Source: Streptomyces sp. NBC_00234
Lineage (GTDB): Bacteria; Actinomycetota; Actinomycetes; Streptomycetales; Streptomycetaceae
DNA: 64,000 nt
Assembly: GCF_036195325.1 (NCBI RefSeq)
Contig: NZ_CP108101.1
Span: 124,001 to 188,000 of the forward strand
Direction: 5' to 3'
Shown: positions 51,449-60,309 of the stretch, in pieces
How positions within the stretch are numbered: position 1 is the first letter of the stretch
Layout of the letters: each line of letters opens with the position of its first letter
Program-made: the position numbers and the translations under genes
The notes under the pieces: model-generated
Databases searched by the model: none
Told to the model about the DNA's origin: nothing
Seen by the model: only the letters and a program-made list of their open reading frames with translations

Positions 51449-52611
51449 GCTCTCCCGTGGACGGGGCCCTGCTCCGGAGCCTCACACCGGGCGTGCTCGG
51501 GATCCTCGTCCGCCGTGGTGCCGATTTCGCGGCGGCCGAGGATGCCGTCCAGGACGCACTGGTCGAGGCGATCCGCGTCTGGCCGGCCGACCCCCCTCGG
51601 GACCCGAAGGGCTGGCTGGTCACCGTGGCCTGGAACCGGTTCATCGACGCGACCCGGGCAAACACCTCCCGCCGCCGGCGCGAGGACCTCCTCGACCAGG
51701 AGCCCACGCCCGGGCCGGCGCCCACGACGGACGACACGCTCCAGCTCTACTTCCTGTGCGCCCACCCGTCACTGACACCGTCGTCCGCGGTCGCGCTCAC
51801 GCTGCGCGCCGTCGGCGGGCTGACCACCCGCCAGATCGCCCATGCCTACCTGGTGCCCGAGGCGACCATGGCGCAGCGCATCAGCCGCGCCAAACGCATC
51901 GTCCGGGAAGTGCGGTTCGACCAGCCCGGCGACGTCGCCACCGTGCTGCGCGTCCTCTACCTGGTCTTCAACGAGGGCTACTCCGGCGACATCGACCTCG
52001 CCGCCGAGTCCATCCGGCTCACCCGGCAGCTCGCGGCCTCGATCGACCACCCCGAGGTCGCGGGGCTGCTCGCCCTCATGCTGCTCCACCACGCCCGGCG
52101 CGCCGGCCGGACCGCGGCCGACGGCAGCCTGGTGCCGCTGGCCGAGCAGGACCGCGGCCGGTGGGACACGGCAGCCATCGCCGAGGGCGTCGAGATCCTG
52201 CAGGCAGCCCTCGCCCGTGACCGGCTGGGCGAGTTCCAGGCCCAGGCCGCCATCGCGGCGCTCCACGCCGACGCGCCCACCGCCGAGGAAACCGACTGGG
52301 TGCAGATCGTCGAGTGGTACGACGAACTCGCGCGCCTGACCGACAGCCCGATCGTCCGGCTCAACCGGGCGGTGGCCGTCGGCGAGGCCGACGGGCCACG
52401 CGCCGGCCTCGCCGCACTCGCGGCCCTGGACAGCTCGCTGCCCCGCTACACCGCAGCGTCGGCGTACCTGCACGAACGGGCCGGCGACCTCGCGACAGCG
52501 GCACGGCTGTACGCCGAGGCGGCCCAGAAGGCAGCCGGTCTCGCCGAGCGCGACCACCTCACGCGCCAGGCCGCCCGGCTCAACACCCGCCGGTTCGCCG
52601 ACGAGCCGTGA
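51445..52611 (+). CDS. ECF42-group RNA polymerase sigma factor with long C-terminal domain
   Basis: A 388-residue ECF sigma: region 2 ADFAAAEDAVQDALVEAIRV and GWLVTVAWNRFIDATRAN, and region 4 LTLRAVGGLTTRQIAHAYLV and EATMAQRISRAKRIVRE. Unlike most ECF sigmas, it continues for about 200 residues with a helical TPR-like domain (LARLTDSPIVRLNRAVAVGE, ASAYLHERAGDLATAARLYA), as in the ECF42 group. The tail is thought to act in place of an anti-sigma factor. The GTG at 51445 overlaps the DGPF gene's stop. Its own promoter is probably the one at 50962. Confidence 0.85.
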   Translation: MSSPVDGALLRSLTPGVLGILVRRGADFAAAEDAVQDALVEAIRVWPADPPRDPKGWLVTVAWNRFIDATRANTSRRRREDLLDQEPTPGPAPTTDDTLQLYFLCAHPSLTPSSAVALTLRAVGGLTTRQIAHAYLVPEATMAQRISRAKRIVREVRFDQPGDVATVLRVLYLVFNEGYSGDIDLAAESIRLTRQLAASIDHPEVAGLLALMLLHHARRAGRTAADGSLVPLAEQDRGRWDTAAIAEGVEILQAALARDRLGEFQAQAAIAALHADAPTAEETDWVQIVEWYDELARLTDSPIVRLNRAVAVGEADGPRAGLAALAALDSSLPRYTAASAYLHERAGDLATAARLYAEAAQKAAGLAERDHLTRQAARLNTRRFADEP

Positions 52612-52618
52612 CCGGGGT

Positions 52619-52644
52619 TCCCTCGGCGCGACACGGTCGAGGGA
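52619..52644 (+). terminator. Possible terminator after the ECF42 gene
   Basis: TCCCTCG (52619-52625) and CGAGGGA (52638-52644) pair around a 12-base loop, 8 bases past the stop. The stem is short, so confidence is modest. Confidence 0.4.
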
Positions 52645-52787
52645 GTGGGGGCGAGGGGCTGTGCCAAGGGTGTGGAGTCATCGGGTCCCGGCGGCGGGAC
52701 CGCGTTCGGTGCGCCCTCCACGAGCCTTTCGAAGTGTGGCGGGAATTCGTCTTGCGCTCGGTTCCCCAGGCGCCTTCCAACCGCTCA

Positions 52788-52806
52788 TAAGGTTAGGCTA
52801 ACCTTA
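52788..52806. promoter_or_regulatory. DmdR/DtxR-type iron box before the siderophore importer
   Basis: TAAGGTTAGGCTAACCTTA is a perfect 9-bp inverted repeat about a central G and matches the actinobacterial iron-box pattern TTAGGTTAGGCTAACCTAA closely. It ends 4 bases before the importer's GTG start, so bound repressor would cover the promoter and the start. Confidence 0.85.
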
Positions 52807-52810
52807 CGGC

Positions 52811-53671
52811 GTGATTGTTGGTGAAGAGATCTCCGCGGCCGGACGTGCCCGCGGTCATGAGCTGTCGGCCAGGGGTGTCACCGTGGCCTACGACGGTGTC
52901 GACGTCGTGCACGAGGCGTCGTTGACGCTGCGGCCCGGCGAAGTGACCGTCCTGGTCGGTCCGAACGGCAGCGGCAAGTCGACGCTCCTGCGTACGGTGG
53001 CCCGCCTGCAGCGCCCCAGAAGTGCCACGCTCGTCATCGACGCCGACACCGACGCGCTCGCCCTGAGCCCTCGTGAGTTCTCCCGGCACGTGGCCCTGCT
53101 GACGCAGGGCCGCCCCACGCCCAGCGGGCTGACCGTACGGGACCTCGTCGAGTTCGGCCGATACCCGTACCGGGGGCGATGGGGCAGGACGGACCCGGGT
53201 GGCCGGGAGGCGGTGGACCGCGCGCTCGCCATGACGGGTGTCGCGGAACTCGCCGAACGCGGCGCCGAACACCTCTCCGGAGGGCAGCTGCAGCGGGTGT
53301 GGCTCGCCGGCTGCCTCGCCCAGGAGACCGGCGTACTGCTCCTCGACGAGCCGACGACCTACCTCGACCTGCGGTACCAGGTCGAACTCCTCGACCTGGT
53401 CCGCGATCTCGCGGACGACCACGGCATCGCCGTCGGGGCCGTCCTGCACGACCTCGACCAGGCCGCGGCCGTCGCCAACCGGATCGTGCTCCTCAGCGCC
53501 GGCCGGATCACCGCCGACGGCCTCCCCGAGGACGTCCTCACACCACAACTACTGACCGATACCTACGGCATCCGCATCGAAGTGGACACCGACCCCACCA
53601 CCGGCCGGCTGCGCACCCGCGCGATCGGTCGGCACCACACGCGCAGCGAAAGGCTCAACACCACCTCATGA
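52811..53671 (+). CDS. Ferric-siderophore ABC transporter ATPase (FecE/FepC-like)
   Basis: A 286-residue ABC ATPase: Walker A VLVGPNGSGKSTLL, Q-loop LLTQGRPTPSGLT, signature HLSGGQLQRVWLAG, Walker B TGVLLLDEPTTYLDL and switch histidine in AVLHDLDQAA. TYLDLRYQVELLDLVR is characteristic of iron/cobalamin importers. It powers uptake across the membrane. The iron box ends 4 bases before the GTG, so the transcript may be leaderless or the true start slightly downstream. The stop overlaps the binding-protein gene by ATGA. Confidence 0.9.
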   Translation: MIVGEEISAAGRARGHELSARGVTVAYDGVDVVHEASLTLRPGEVTVLVGPNGSGKSTLLRTVARLQRPRSATLVIDADTDALALSPREFSRHVALLTQGRPTPSGLTVRDLVEFGRYPYRGRWGRTDPGGREAVDRALAMTGVAELAERGAEHLSGGQLQRVWLAGCLAQETGVLLLDEPTTYLDLRYQVELLDLVRDLADDHGIAVGAVLHDLDQAAAVANRIVLLSAGRITADGLPEDVLTPQLLTDTYGIRIEVDTDPTTGRLRTRAIGRHHTRSERLNTTS

Positions 53672-54648
53672 GACGCCTCCTCCTCACCGCCGCAGCCGCC
53701 ACCGCCGCGGCGCTCGCCCTGACCGCCTGCGGGACCACCGAGCCCGCCGCCGACGACGCGAAGAAGAAGACCGCCGAACGCATCACCCTCACCGACGCCT
53801 CCGGCGCGAAGGTACAGCTCGACGGACCCGCCACGAAGGTCGTCGGCACCGAGTGGAACGTCGTCGAGAACCTCGTCTCGCTGGGTGTCGACCCCGTCGG
53901 TGTCGCCGACGTCAAGGGCTACAGCACCTGGGACACCGCGGTCCCGCTCAAGAACGAGCCCAAGGACATCGGCACCCGCGGCGAGCCGAGCATGGACACC
54001 ATCGCTTCCCTGTCACCGGACCTCATCGTCGCCACCAACGACCTGCCGCCGGCCGCCGTGAAGCAACTGCGGAAGATAGCCCCGGTCCTGGAGGTACGGG
54101 CCGCCGACGCCGCGGACCCGATCGGGCAGATGACCGAGAACCTCGACCTCATCGCGCAGGCCACCGGCACCACGGAGCAGGGCGAGACCCTCAAGAAGCA
54201 GTTCGAGACGAAGGCCGCCGAGGGCAAGAAGGCCCTCGCCGACGCGGGCCTCGGCGGCGCCGAGTACGCCTTCGCCGACGGCTACGTCGTCTCCAACCAG
54301 GTCTCCATCAGGCCCTACACCAGCGGCTCGCTCATCGGCGCGGTCAACGAGAAGATCGGCCTGAAGAACGCCTGGACCCTCAAGGGCGACGAAAGCTACG
54401 GACTCGCCACCACCGACGTCGAGGGCCTCACCAAGCTCGGCGACGTCCAGTTCGCCTACATCGGCAGCGACGGCGACAAGAACAGCACCCCGTTCGCCGG
54501 CGCCCTCGCCAAGGACTCCGTATGGACGTCGCTGCCCTTCGTGAAGAAGAACAACGTCCACCGGCTGCCCGACGGCATCTGGATGTTCGGCGGACCCGAG
54601 TCCATGGGCGCCTACATCGACTCCGTCGTCGAAGCACTGACGAAGTAA
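53668..54648 (+). CDS. Siderophore-binding lipoprotein of the ABC importer
   Basis: A 326-residue substrate-binding protein: signal with lipobox LTACG near residue 21, then the FecB/BtuF-type two-lobe fold (VVGTEWNVVENLVSLGVDPV, EPSMDTIASLSPDLIVATND and WTLKGDESYGLATTDVEGLT). It captures a ferric siderophore outside the membrane. The ATG overlaps the ATPase stop, and a fused permease follows after 4 bp. The ligand is unknown. Confidence 0.9.
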   Translation: MRRLLLTAAAATAAALALTACGTTEPAADDAKKKTAERITLTDASGAKVQLDGPATKVVGTEWNVVENLVSLGVDPVGVADVKGYSTWDTAVPLKNEPKDIGTRGEPSMDTIASLSPDLIVATNDLPPAAVKQLRKIAPVLEVRAADAADPIGQMTENLDLIAQATGTTEQGETLKKQFETKAAEGKKALADAGLGGAEYAFADGYVVSNQVSIRPYTSGSLIGAVNEKIGLKNAWTLKGDESYGLATTDVEGLTKLGDVQFAYIGSDGDKNSTPFAGALAKDSVWTSLPFVKKNNVHRLPDGIWMFGGPESMGAYIDSVVEALTK

Positions 54649-54652
54649 CACC

Positions 54653-56734
54653 ATGGCCGTCACCGCAACCACCCCCGTCACCCGTCCGCCGGCGGCCACG
54701 CCTCCCACGTCCCGGGCGGCCGCGGCCGCGGTGACGGCCGCCCTCGTCCTGCTCGTCGCGGGCCTCGCTCTCGCCGACATCACCCAAGGCACCGCCTCCG
54801 TCGGCGCACCCGAGGTCTGGAAAGCCCTGACCGGCCGCGCCGATCCCGCCGACGCGTCCGTCGTCATCGCCTCCCGCCTGCCCAGGATGACCGCCGGACT
54901 CCTCGTCGGCGCCGTCCTGGCCATGGCAGGCGCCGCCCTGCAGCAGATCAGCCGCAACGTACTCGCCTCACCCGACACCCTCGCGGTCAACGCCGGCTCC
55001 TACCTGGCCCTCGGCCTGACCACCGTCACCGGCCTCTCCCTCCCCCTGTTCGCCTCCTCCGGCATCGCCTTCGCCGGCGGCCTCGCAGCCGCGGCCGTCG
55101 TACTGGGTCTCTCCGGCCTGGGTACCGCCACCGTCCGTCTCGTCCTCGCCGGCAGCGCCCTCACCCTCGGCCTCACCGCCGTCACCGAAGGACTGCTCCT
55201 GCTCTTCCCCCGGCAGACCGAGGGCCTCTATCAGTGGAACCAGGGCAGCATCTCCCAGAACGGCTTCGACGGCGTCCTCCAGATGGCGCCCATCGCCCTC
55301 GCCGCACTCCTGGGACTGCTCCTCCTCTCCCGCCGGATCGACACACTGGCACTGGGTGAAGACGCCGCCCGCGGCCTCGGCGTCCCCGTGCGCGCCACCC
55401 GCATCACCGGTGTCGCACTCGCCGCACTCCTGTCCGCCACAGCCGTCACGCTCGCCGGCCCCATCGGCTTCGTCGGTCTGTGCGCCCCCGCTCTCGTACG
55501 TCCCCTCGCCCGCAGAGTCCGCGCCCTCACCCGGAGCCGTGCGAGCCTCCCCCTCACGGGCCTCACCGGCGCAGCGCTCGTCCTCGGCTCCGACGTCCTG
55601 CTCCGCGCGCTCGTACCCGCCGACATCGCGGTCGCCGTCCCCACCGGTGTCGCCACCAGCCTCGTCGGCGCCGTGTTCCTCATCGTGATGGCCACACGCG
55701 TCAAAGACACCACGCAACCCCCCGAAACCGACCGCGTGCGCATCAGAAGCACCGCCGTCCACCTCACCACCACAGCCATCCTGGTGGCCGTACTCATCGC
55801 CACCACCGTCGCCGGCGTCCTCCTCGGCGACACCAAACTCCTCCTCGGCGACGTCACGAACTGGGCCCAAGGCTCAGCGGGCCGCACCATCACGTTCATC
55901 CTGGACACCCGCACGCCGCGCGTCCTGGCCGCACTGCTCGCCGGAGCCGCTCTCGCCCTGGCCGGAACACTCGTCCAAGCCGTCACCCGCAACCCTCTCG
56001 CCGAACCCGGCATCCTCGGCGTCTCCGGCGGCGCCGCCCTCGGCGCCGTACTCCTCCTCACCACACTCCCCACCGCCGGCTCATGGACCATCGCCGGCGC
56101 CGCATTCGCGGGCGCCACGATCAGCTCCCTGATCGTCTTCGGACTCGCCGCACGCAACGGCTACCAACAGAACCGTCTCGTCCTCGTCGGATTCGGCGTC
56201 GCCACGGGGACGGGCGCACTCATCAGCCTCCTGATCGTCCTCACCGACCCGTTCAACGCCACGAAAGCCCTCACCTGGCTCTCCGGCTCCACCTACGGGC
56301 GGACCCTCCCCGACGTACTCCCCCTCGCGGCCGTACTCGCCGCCGCCACACTCTTCGCCCTGCTGCGCCGCACCGAACTCGACCTCATATCAACGGACGA
56401 GGACACCCCCAGGCTCCTCGGGCTCAACCTGAGCCGAGCCCGCCTCGCCTTCCTCGTACTCAGCGTCCTGCTCACCGCCACCGCTGTGGCAGCCGCCGGC
56501 ACCATCGGCTTCGTCGGCCTCATCGCACCCCACGCGGCCCGAGCACTCATCGGTCGCCGACACACCCGCGTCCTGCCCACCGCCATGCTCCTCGGCGCCA
56601 TCCTCGTCACCACCGCCGACCTCCTCGGGCGCACCCTCATCGCTCCCGCCCAACTCGGCGCCGGACTCATGACCGCCATCATCGGCACCCCCTACTTCCT
56701 CTACCTCCTCACCCGTACTCGCACCCGCACGTAG
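54653..56734 (+). CDS. Fused FecCD permease (FhuB-like, two permease domains)
   Basis: A 693-residue membrane protein made of two FecCD-type domains in tandem (about 1-340 and 360-690), each with about ten helices. Each half has the coupling segment near LGLNLSRARL or LGVPVRATRI and the FVGLCAPALVRPLARR or FVGLIAPHAARALIGR motif near its end. One polypeptide thus replaces a permease pair, as in E. coli FhuB. It completes the iron-regulated import system. The ATG is 4 bases after the binding-protein stop. Confidence 0.9.
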   Translation: MAVTATTPVTRPPAATPPTSRAAAAAVTAALVLLVAGLALADITQGTASVGAPEVWKALTGRADPADASVVIASRLPRMTAGLLVGAVLAMAGAALQQISRNVLASPDTLAVNAGSYLALGLTTVTGLSLPLFASSGIAFAGGLAAAAVVLGLSGLGTATVRLVLAGSALTLGLTAVTEGLLLLFPRQTEGLYQWNQGSISQNGFDGVLQMAPIALAALLGLLLLSRRIDTLALGEDAARGLGVPVRATRITGVALAALLSATAVTLAGPIGFVGLCAPALVRPLARRVRALTRSRASLPLTGLTGAALVLGSDVLLRALVPADIAVAVPTGVATSLVGAVFLIVMATRVKDTTQPPETDRVRIRSTAVHLTTTAILVAVLIATTVAGVLLGDTKLLLGDVTNWAQGSAGRTITFILDTRTPRVLAALLAGAALALAGTLVQAVTRNPLAEPGILGVSGGAALGAVLLLTTLPTAGSWTIAGAAFAGATISSLIVFGLAARNGYQQNRLVLVGFGVATGTGALISLLIVLTDPFNATKALTWLSGSTYGRTLPDVLPLAAVLAAATLFALLRRTELDLISTDEDTPRLLGLNLSRARLAFLVLSVLLTATAVAAAGTIGFVGLIAPHAARALIGRRHTRVLPTAMLLGAILVTTADLLGRTLIAPAQLGAGLMTAIIGTPYFLYLLTRTRTRT

Positions 56735-56789
56735 CACCTGGGGTGCGGTACCCGCCCGACACGCGCACGGCCACGCATCCTCTCTTGTC

Positions 56790-57449
56790 TCACGGCCGTT
56801 GTGGCTTCGAAGCGAGAAAGGTCGCCACCCTCCTCTTCGTCCCGTTGCCCGGCTCCTGCACCAACTGCGCGTCGACGACAAGACCGGCCCGGCCCAACAG
56901 CGCAGCAATGCGCTCGGCCGGCACCAAGTGGGACTCGTAGGACACCGGATGCCCCCCGTACGCCCGCTCCGGGCGCACGTGCTCGTCCTCTCCCACATGG
57001 CCGGCCAGCATGAGGTGTCCGCCCGGCGCCAGCGTGCGAGACAACTCCGCGAACACGACCGGCAACACCTCCGGCGGCGTGTGATGGGCGGAGTAATAGA
57101 CCAGGATGCCGCCGAGCTCGTCGTCCCCGACCTCCAGCTCGGTCATCGACCCCACTCTGAAGGAAAGCCCCGGATACGCCTGCCGGGCCAGCGCGATCAT
57201 CCTCGGAGAAAGGTCGATCCCGAATACGGGCACCCCCAGCTCCGCCAGGTACGCCGTGACCTTGCCGGGCCCGCACCCCAGATCCGCGACCGGCCCCTGC
57301 CCCGCCACGCGCACCGTCTCGGCGAACGCCGCCAGCATCGCGCGTGACAACGGATCCAACTCCGCAGGGTTCTTGACGAATTCCGCATAGTCGGCGGCAA
57401 CGGTGTCATACGACTCCCGGACCGCGGCAAGGTAAGAGAGGTCAGTCAC
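56790..57449 (-). CDS. SAM-dependent methyltransferase (UbiE-like fold)
   Basis: A 219-residue class I methyltransferase: motif I VADLGCGPGKVTAYLAE, motif II region VFGIDLSPRMIALAR, motif IV GGILVYYSAHHTP and post-motif LSRTLAPGGHLMLAGHV. The YDTVAADYAEFV start is typical of the small-molecule methyltransferases near UbiE. The substrate is unknown. GTG at 57449 begins the conserved region. It converges on the siderophore operon, with 55 bp between the two stops. Confidence 0.85.
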   Translation of the reverse strand: MTDLSYLAAVRESYDTVAADYAEFVKNPAELDPLSRAMLAAFAETVRVAGQGPVADLGCGPGKVTAYLAELGVPVFGIDLSPRMIALARQAYPGLSFRVGSMTELEVGDDELGGILVYYSAHHTPPEVLPVVFAELSRTLAPGGHLMLAGHVGEDEHVRPERAYGGHPVSYESHLVPAERIAALLGRAGLVVDAQLVQEPGNGTKRRVATFLASKPQRP

Positions 57450-57875
57450 GCGGGCAACCCTAACGAGTCGCCTGCGCGGACAGTGGAGTTCCTTGCCGAG
57501 GCCAGGCCCCGGCGACCAGGGCCGACCGGACCCGTGTCGGCGGCATTCTCCTTCATGCACCTGTCCTCGAAGGCCATCAGGGTGATCACGCCGTCGTCCA
57601 GGGCCGCCGGAACGTCCGCGTCCGCAGCCGAGGTGTCGAGGTCTACTTGTCGACGAGTTCCTCGCTCGTCCGCCGGAAGACCGCCGAGCCCGGGACGGCT
57701 GATCCTCTCGGCCACCGGGCCGAGAGGATCAGTGTGCGGTTGGCGACAGGGCCTCCGGCCGCTGCGAGGTCCCGCGCCGCCTGCGACTCATGGCTGACTT
57801 CCCGGCAACCGTCGCCGGTTGTGCGGTCGTACTCCGGGTAGCCGCGGCGCGAGACCCCTCGGCCGGGTGATCAGG
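57450..57875. other. Intergenic stretch with a strong hairpin
   Basis: About 425 bp between the methyltransferase start and the SapA-like gene's stop. The main structure is the inverted repeat at 57699-57732. The rest has no recognisable gene and must include the methyltransferase promoter. Confidence 0.45.
57699..57732 (-). terminator. 15-bp-stem hairpin, likely terminator of the SapA-like gene
   Basis: CTGATCCTCTCGGCC (57699-57713) and GGCCGAGAGGATCAG (57718-57732) form a perfect 15-bp stem with a 4-base loop. It lies about 140 bp beyond the stop of the minus-strand SapA-like gene. Its strength is exceptional for this window. Confidence 0.55.
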
Positions 57876-58325
57876 TCAGCGGATTTCGGTGACCCGGCTC
57901 TCCTTGCGCGCTGCGCAGTTGGAGTTCTCCACCGACACGTAGACGTTGGAGATATTGCCGCCCCAGCTCACGCAGTGGCCCTTGCCGTAGACGTAGGCCG
58001 GCCCCGCGTACGACGTGAAGTACCCGGAGTCCCCGGCGTACTCGTCGGTGTCCGGTACGTAGATGTACGTGGACATGTCCTTGGCCGTGCCCGGGTTGGC
58101 GCGAATGGTCGCGACGCAGTTCTTGCCGTTCGAGGAGTTGTACGTCAGGTAGACGGTGCCCAGCGAGCCGACGGGCACGGAGTTCACGGTCTTGTAGGAA
58201 CTGCCACAGACCCCCTGCGGTGTGACGTTGGGTGCGGCGGAGGCAGTCGCGCCGAACACGGCCGTGGTTGCCGCCAGCAGCGTGGTCAACGCCCCGACAG
58301 CCGCGACATTACGCATGTTTCCCAT
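57876..58325 (-). CDS. Secreted protein resembling spore-associated protein A
   Basis: A 149-residue precursor with a signal peptide ending near ATASAAP. The mature domain has GVCGSSYKTVNSVPVGSLGT, VYLTYNSSNGKNCVATIRAN, SGYFTSYAGPAYVYGKGHCV and VSVENSNCAARKE, with four cysteines that probably form two disulfides. The YAGPVYV-type segment and overall layout resemble SapA-like exported proteins of Streptomyces. I am not certain of the family name. AAGGGGG precedes the ATG at 58325. Confidence 0.65.
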   Translation of the reverse strand: MGNMRNVAAVGALTTLLAATTAVFGATASAAPNVTPQGVCGSSYKTVNSVPVGSLGTVYLTYNSSNGKNCVATIRANPGTAKDMSTYIYVPDTDEYAGDSGYFTSYAGPAYVYGKGHCVSWGGNISNVYVSVENSNCAARKESRVTEIR

Positions 58326-58558
58326 ATTTCCCCCTTGTGTCCCCGAGAGCGGTTTGCTCCCACTTGATGTGACCCCCGAGCGGCGGGGATGGTTGTGCCG
58401 GGTGTACACGGAGACGTCGCGTGTACGGATGGACCGGCGCCGTCCTGTCGCCGCCTGCCGAAACACCGCCCCCTCGACATCGCGAGACTCTCGACGCCTC
58501 TCCCCCACCACCCGGGCCGCCGTCGCCTCAACCAACCGGATGCGGTACGAAGACGGGT

Positions 58559-59155
58559 GTGAACGAAAAGATCCAGCCCGCGACCGTTCGCGTGTTCATC
58601 GCCCTCGCCCCACCCGACGACGCGAAGGAAGAACTGGCCCAGGAGCTTCGCCCCGCCTATGACACACATCCGGACATGCGGTGGAACCGCATCGAGGACT
58701 GGCACATCACCCTGGCATTCCTCGGGGAGCTGCCGGTCGAGACCGTTCCGCTCCTGCGCCCGCCTCTTGCCGGCCTCGCAGCGAACCACCAGCCCCTCTG
58801 TCTGGCGCTGCGCGGCGGCGGACACTTCGACGACCGGGTGCTGTGGAGCGGAATCGACGGAGACCTCGACGAGCTGCACAGGCTGGCCGCCGATGTACGT
58901 ACCGCGGTCAGAGGCTGCGGTGTCGCCTTCGAGGATCGGCCCCTGCGCCCCCATCTGACCCTGGCCCGCGCCCGTCGAGGGGATCGCTCCTCCGCGGCAG
59001 AAATCGCCGAAGGGCTCGCCGGATTCACCGGCCGTCGTTGGCCCACCGAACGTCTGCACCTGGTCGCCAGCAACGACGGCCGGGGCCGTGGACCGATCCA
59101 CTACCGCGACATCGCGGCCTGGGGCCTCGGCAACGGGATCTGCACCGAGTCCTGA
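58559..59155 (+). CDS. thpR: RNA 2',3'-cyclic phosphodiesterase (2'-5' RNA ligase family)
   Basis: A 198-residue protein with the two HxTx catalytic motifs in DWHITLAFLGELP and LRPHLTLARARRG, and RVFIALAPPDDAKEELAQEL at the N-terminus. These enzymes open 2',3'-cyclic phosphate on RNA ends and can ligate 2'-5' in reverse. The GTG at 58559 has only a weak site upstream; a later GTG is possible. It is monocistronic. Confidence 0.85.
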   Translation: MNEKIQPATVRVFIALAPPDDAKEELAQELRPAYDTHPDMRWNRIEDWHITLAFLGELPVETVPLLRPPLAGLAANHQPLCLALRGGGHFDDRVLWSGIDGDLDELHRLAADVRTAVRGCGVAFEDRPLRPHLTLARARRGDRSSAAEIAEGLAGFTGRRWPTERLHLVASNDGRGRGPIHYRDIAAWGLGNGICTES

Positions 59156-59445
59156 ACCAACCGGCCAGGGCCGACGAACAGCACTTCTCGATCCGGCAGC
59201 GCGCGGCGCCCCGAGGTCCCGACCGGGTTCCGGATGTCCGACCGGGCGGTGGTGGGGCGCTCTCCCTCCTTCCGGCGGCGAGGCGGCGCCGGAGAGGGCC
59301 GCCTTCCACGCATTTGGTCAAAGCCCTGCGGGTACGTGCGGGGGTAGGCGAAGATCAACTTCGGTCGGCATCTCCACCGTCCGTACCGATCTCACCCCTG
59401 ATCGAGGCTGTGCCGTGGCATCAGTCCAAGGAAGGAAACCTCGCC

Positions 59446-60195
59446 ATGCCCACCAAGACGCTGCTGATTCCCACCGCGGACGGCCAGGCCGACGCTTTCG
59501 CCGCCTTCCCCGATGACGGCGAGCGGCACCCGGGGGTGCTGCTGTACATGGACGCCTTCGGCGTGCGACCGGTGCTGCGGGAGATGGCCCGCGAACTGGC
59601 CGGGCACGGGTACTACGTACTCGTCCCGAACGTCTACTACCGCCACGGCCCGACACCGGTGATCGACCTTCCCGAGCACATCGACAAGGAGGCCCGGCCC
59701 GGGCTCTTCGCCCAGCTGATGCCGTTGTTCGAGGCGCACACCCCCGAACGTGCTCTGCGTGACGCCGACGCGTACCTCGCGTTCCTCACGTCCCAGCCCG
59801 AGGTCGGCGCCGGGCCGGTGGGCGCGATCGGCTACTGCATGGGCGCCGTCCTGGCCGTGCGTACCGCAGCGGCCCACCCCGACCAGGTGGCCGCCGTCGC
59901 CGGGTTCCATCCCTCCCCCCTGGTCACCGAAGCGCCCGACAGCCCGCACCGCGTCCTCCCCAAGCTCGCCGCCCGGGTCCACCTCGGCCTCGCCGAAGGC
60001 GACATGACACCCGAGTCCCTCAGCGAGCTCACCCAGGCCCTGCACGCCGCGGGTGTCGACCACACCTCCGAGGTCTACCCCGGCACCGTCCACGGCTTCA
60101 CCATGGCCGACACCGACGCTCTCAACCCCGCGGCGCTGCAGCACCACTGGGACCGTCTGCTCGCCCTCCTCGGCAGCGCCCTGGCCAACGGCTGA
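59446..60195 (+). CDS. Dienelactone hydrolase family protein
   Basis: A 249-residue alpha/beta hydrolase with the nucleophile cysteine in AIGYCMGAVLAVR, the acid residue in LGLAEGDMTPE and histidine in GTVHGFTMADTD. HPGVLLYMDAFGVRPVLREM is the DLH N-terminal oxyanion region. Some members hydrolyse dienelactone in chloroaromatic breakdown, but many are general esterases. GGAAGGAA precedes the ATG at 59446. It is monocistronic. Confidence 0.9.
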   Translation: MPTKTLLIPTADGQADAFAAFPDDGERHPGVLLYMDAFGVRPVLREMARELAGHGYYVLVPNVYYRHGPTPVIDLPEHIDKEARPGLFAQLMPLFEAHTPERALRDADAYLAFLTSQPEVGAGPVGAIGYCMGAVLAVRTAAAHPDQVAAVAGFHPSPLVTEAPDSPHRVLPKLAARVHLGLAEGDMTPESLSELTQALHAAGVDHTSEVYPGTVHGFTMADTDALNPAALQHHWDRLLALLGSALANG

Positions 60196-60309
60196 GCTCT
60201 CACCCGGAATCCGCACCGCACCGCACTCACCACTTGCCGGTCGGTGAGCGTACGCAGTCGCGTCGTCGAGGATTCCGCCGACGGATCGCTCGCGTCTACC
60301 CTCACCTGT

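Noticed and set aside
55480..56940. 486-residue Arg/His/Pro-rich plus-strand frame inside the permease gene
   Set aside because: High-GC shadow of the FecCD fusion; no domain, and codon-position bias favours the permease frame.
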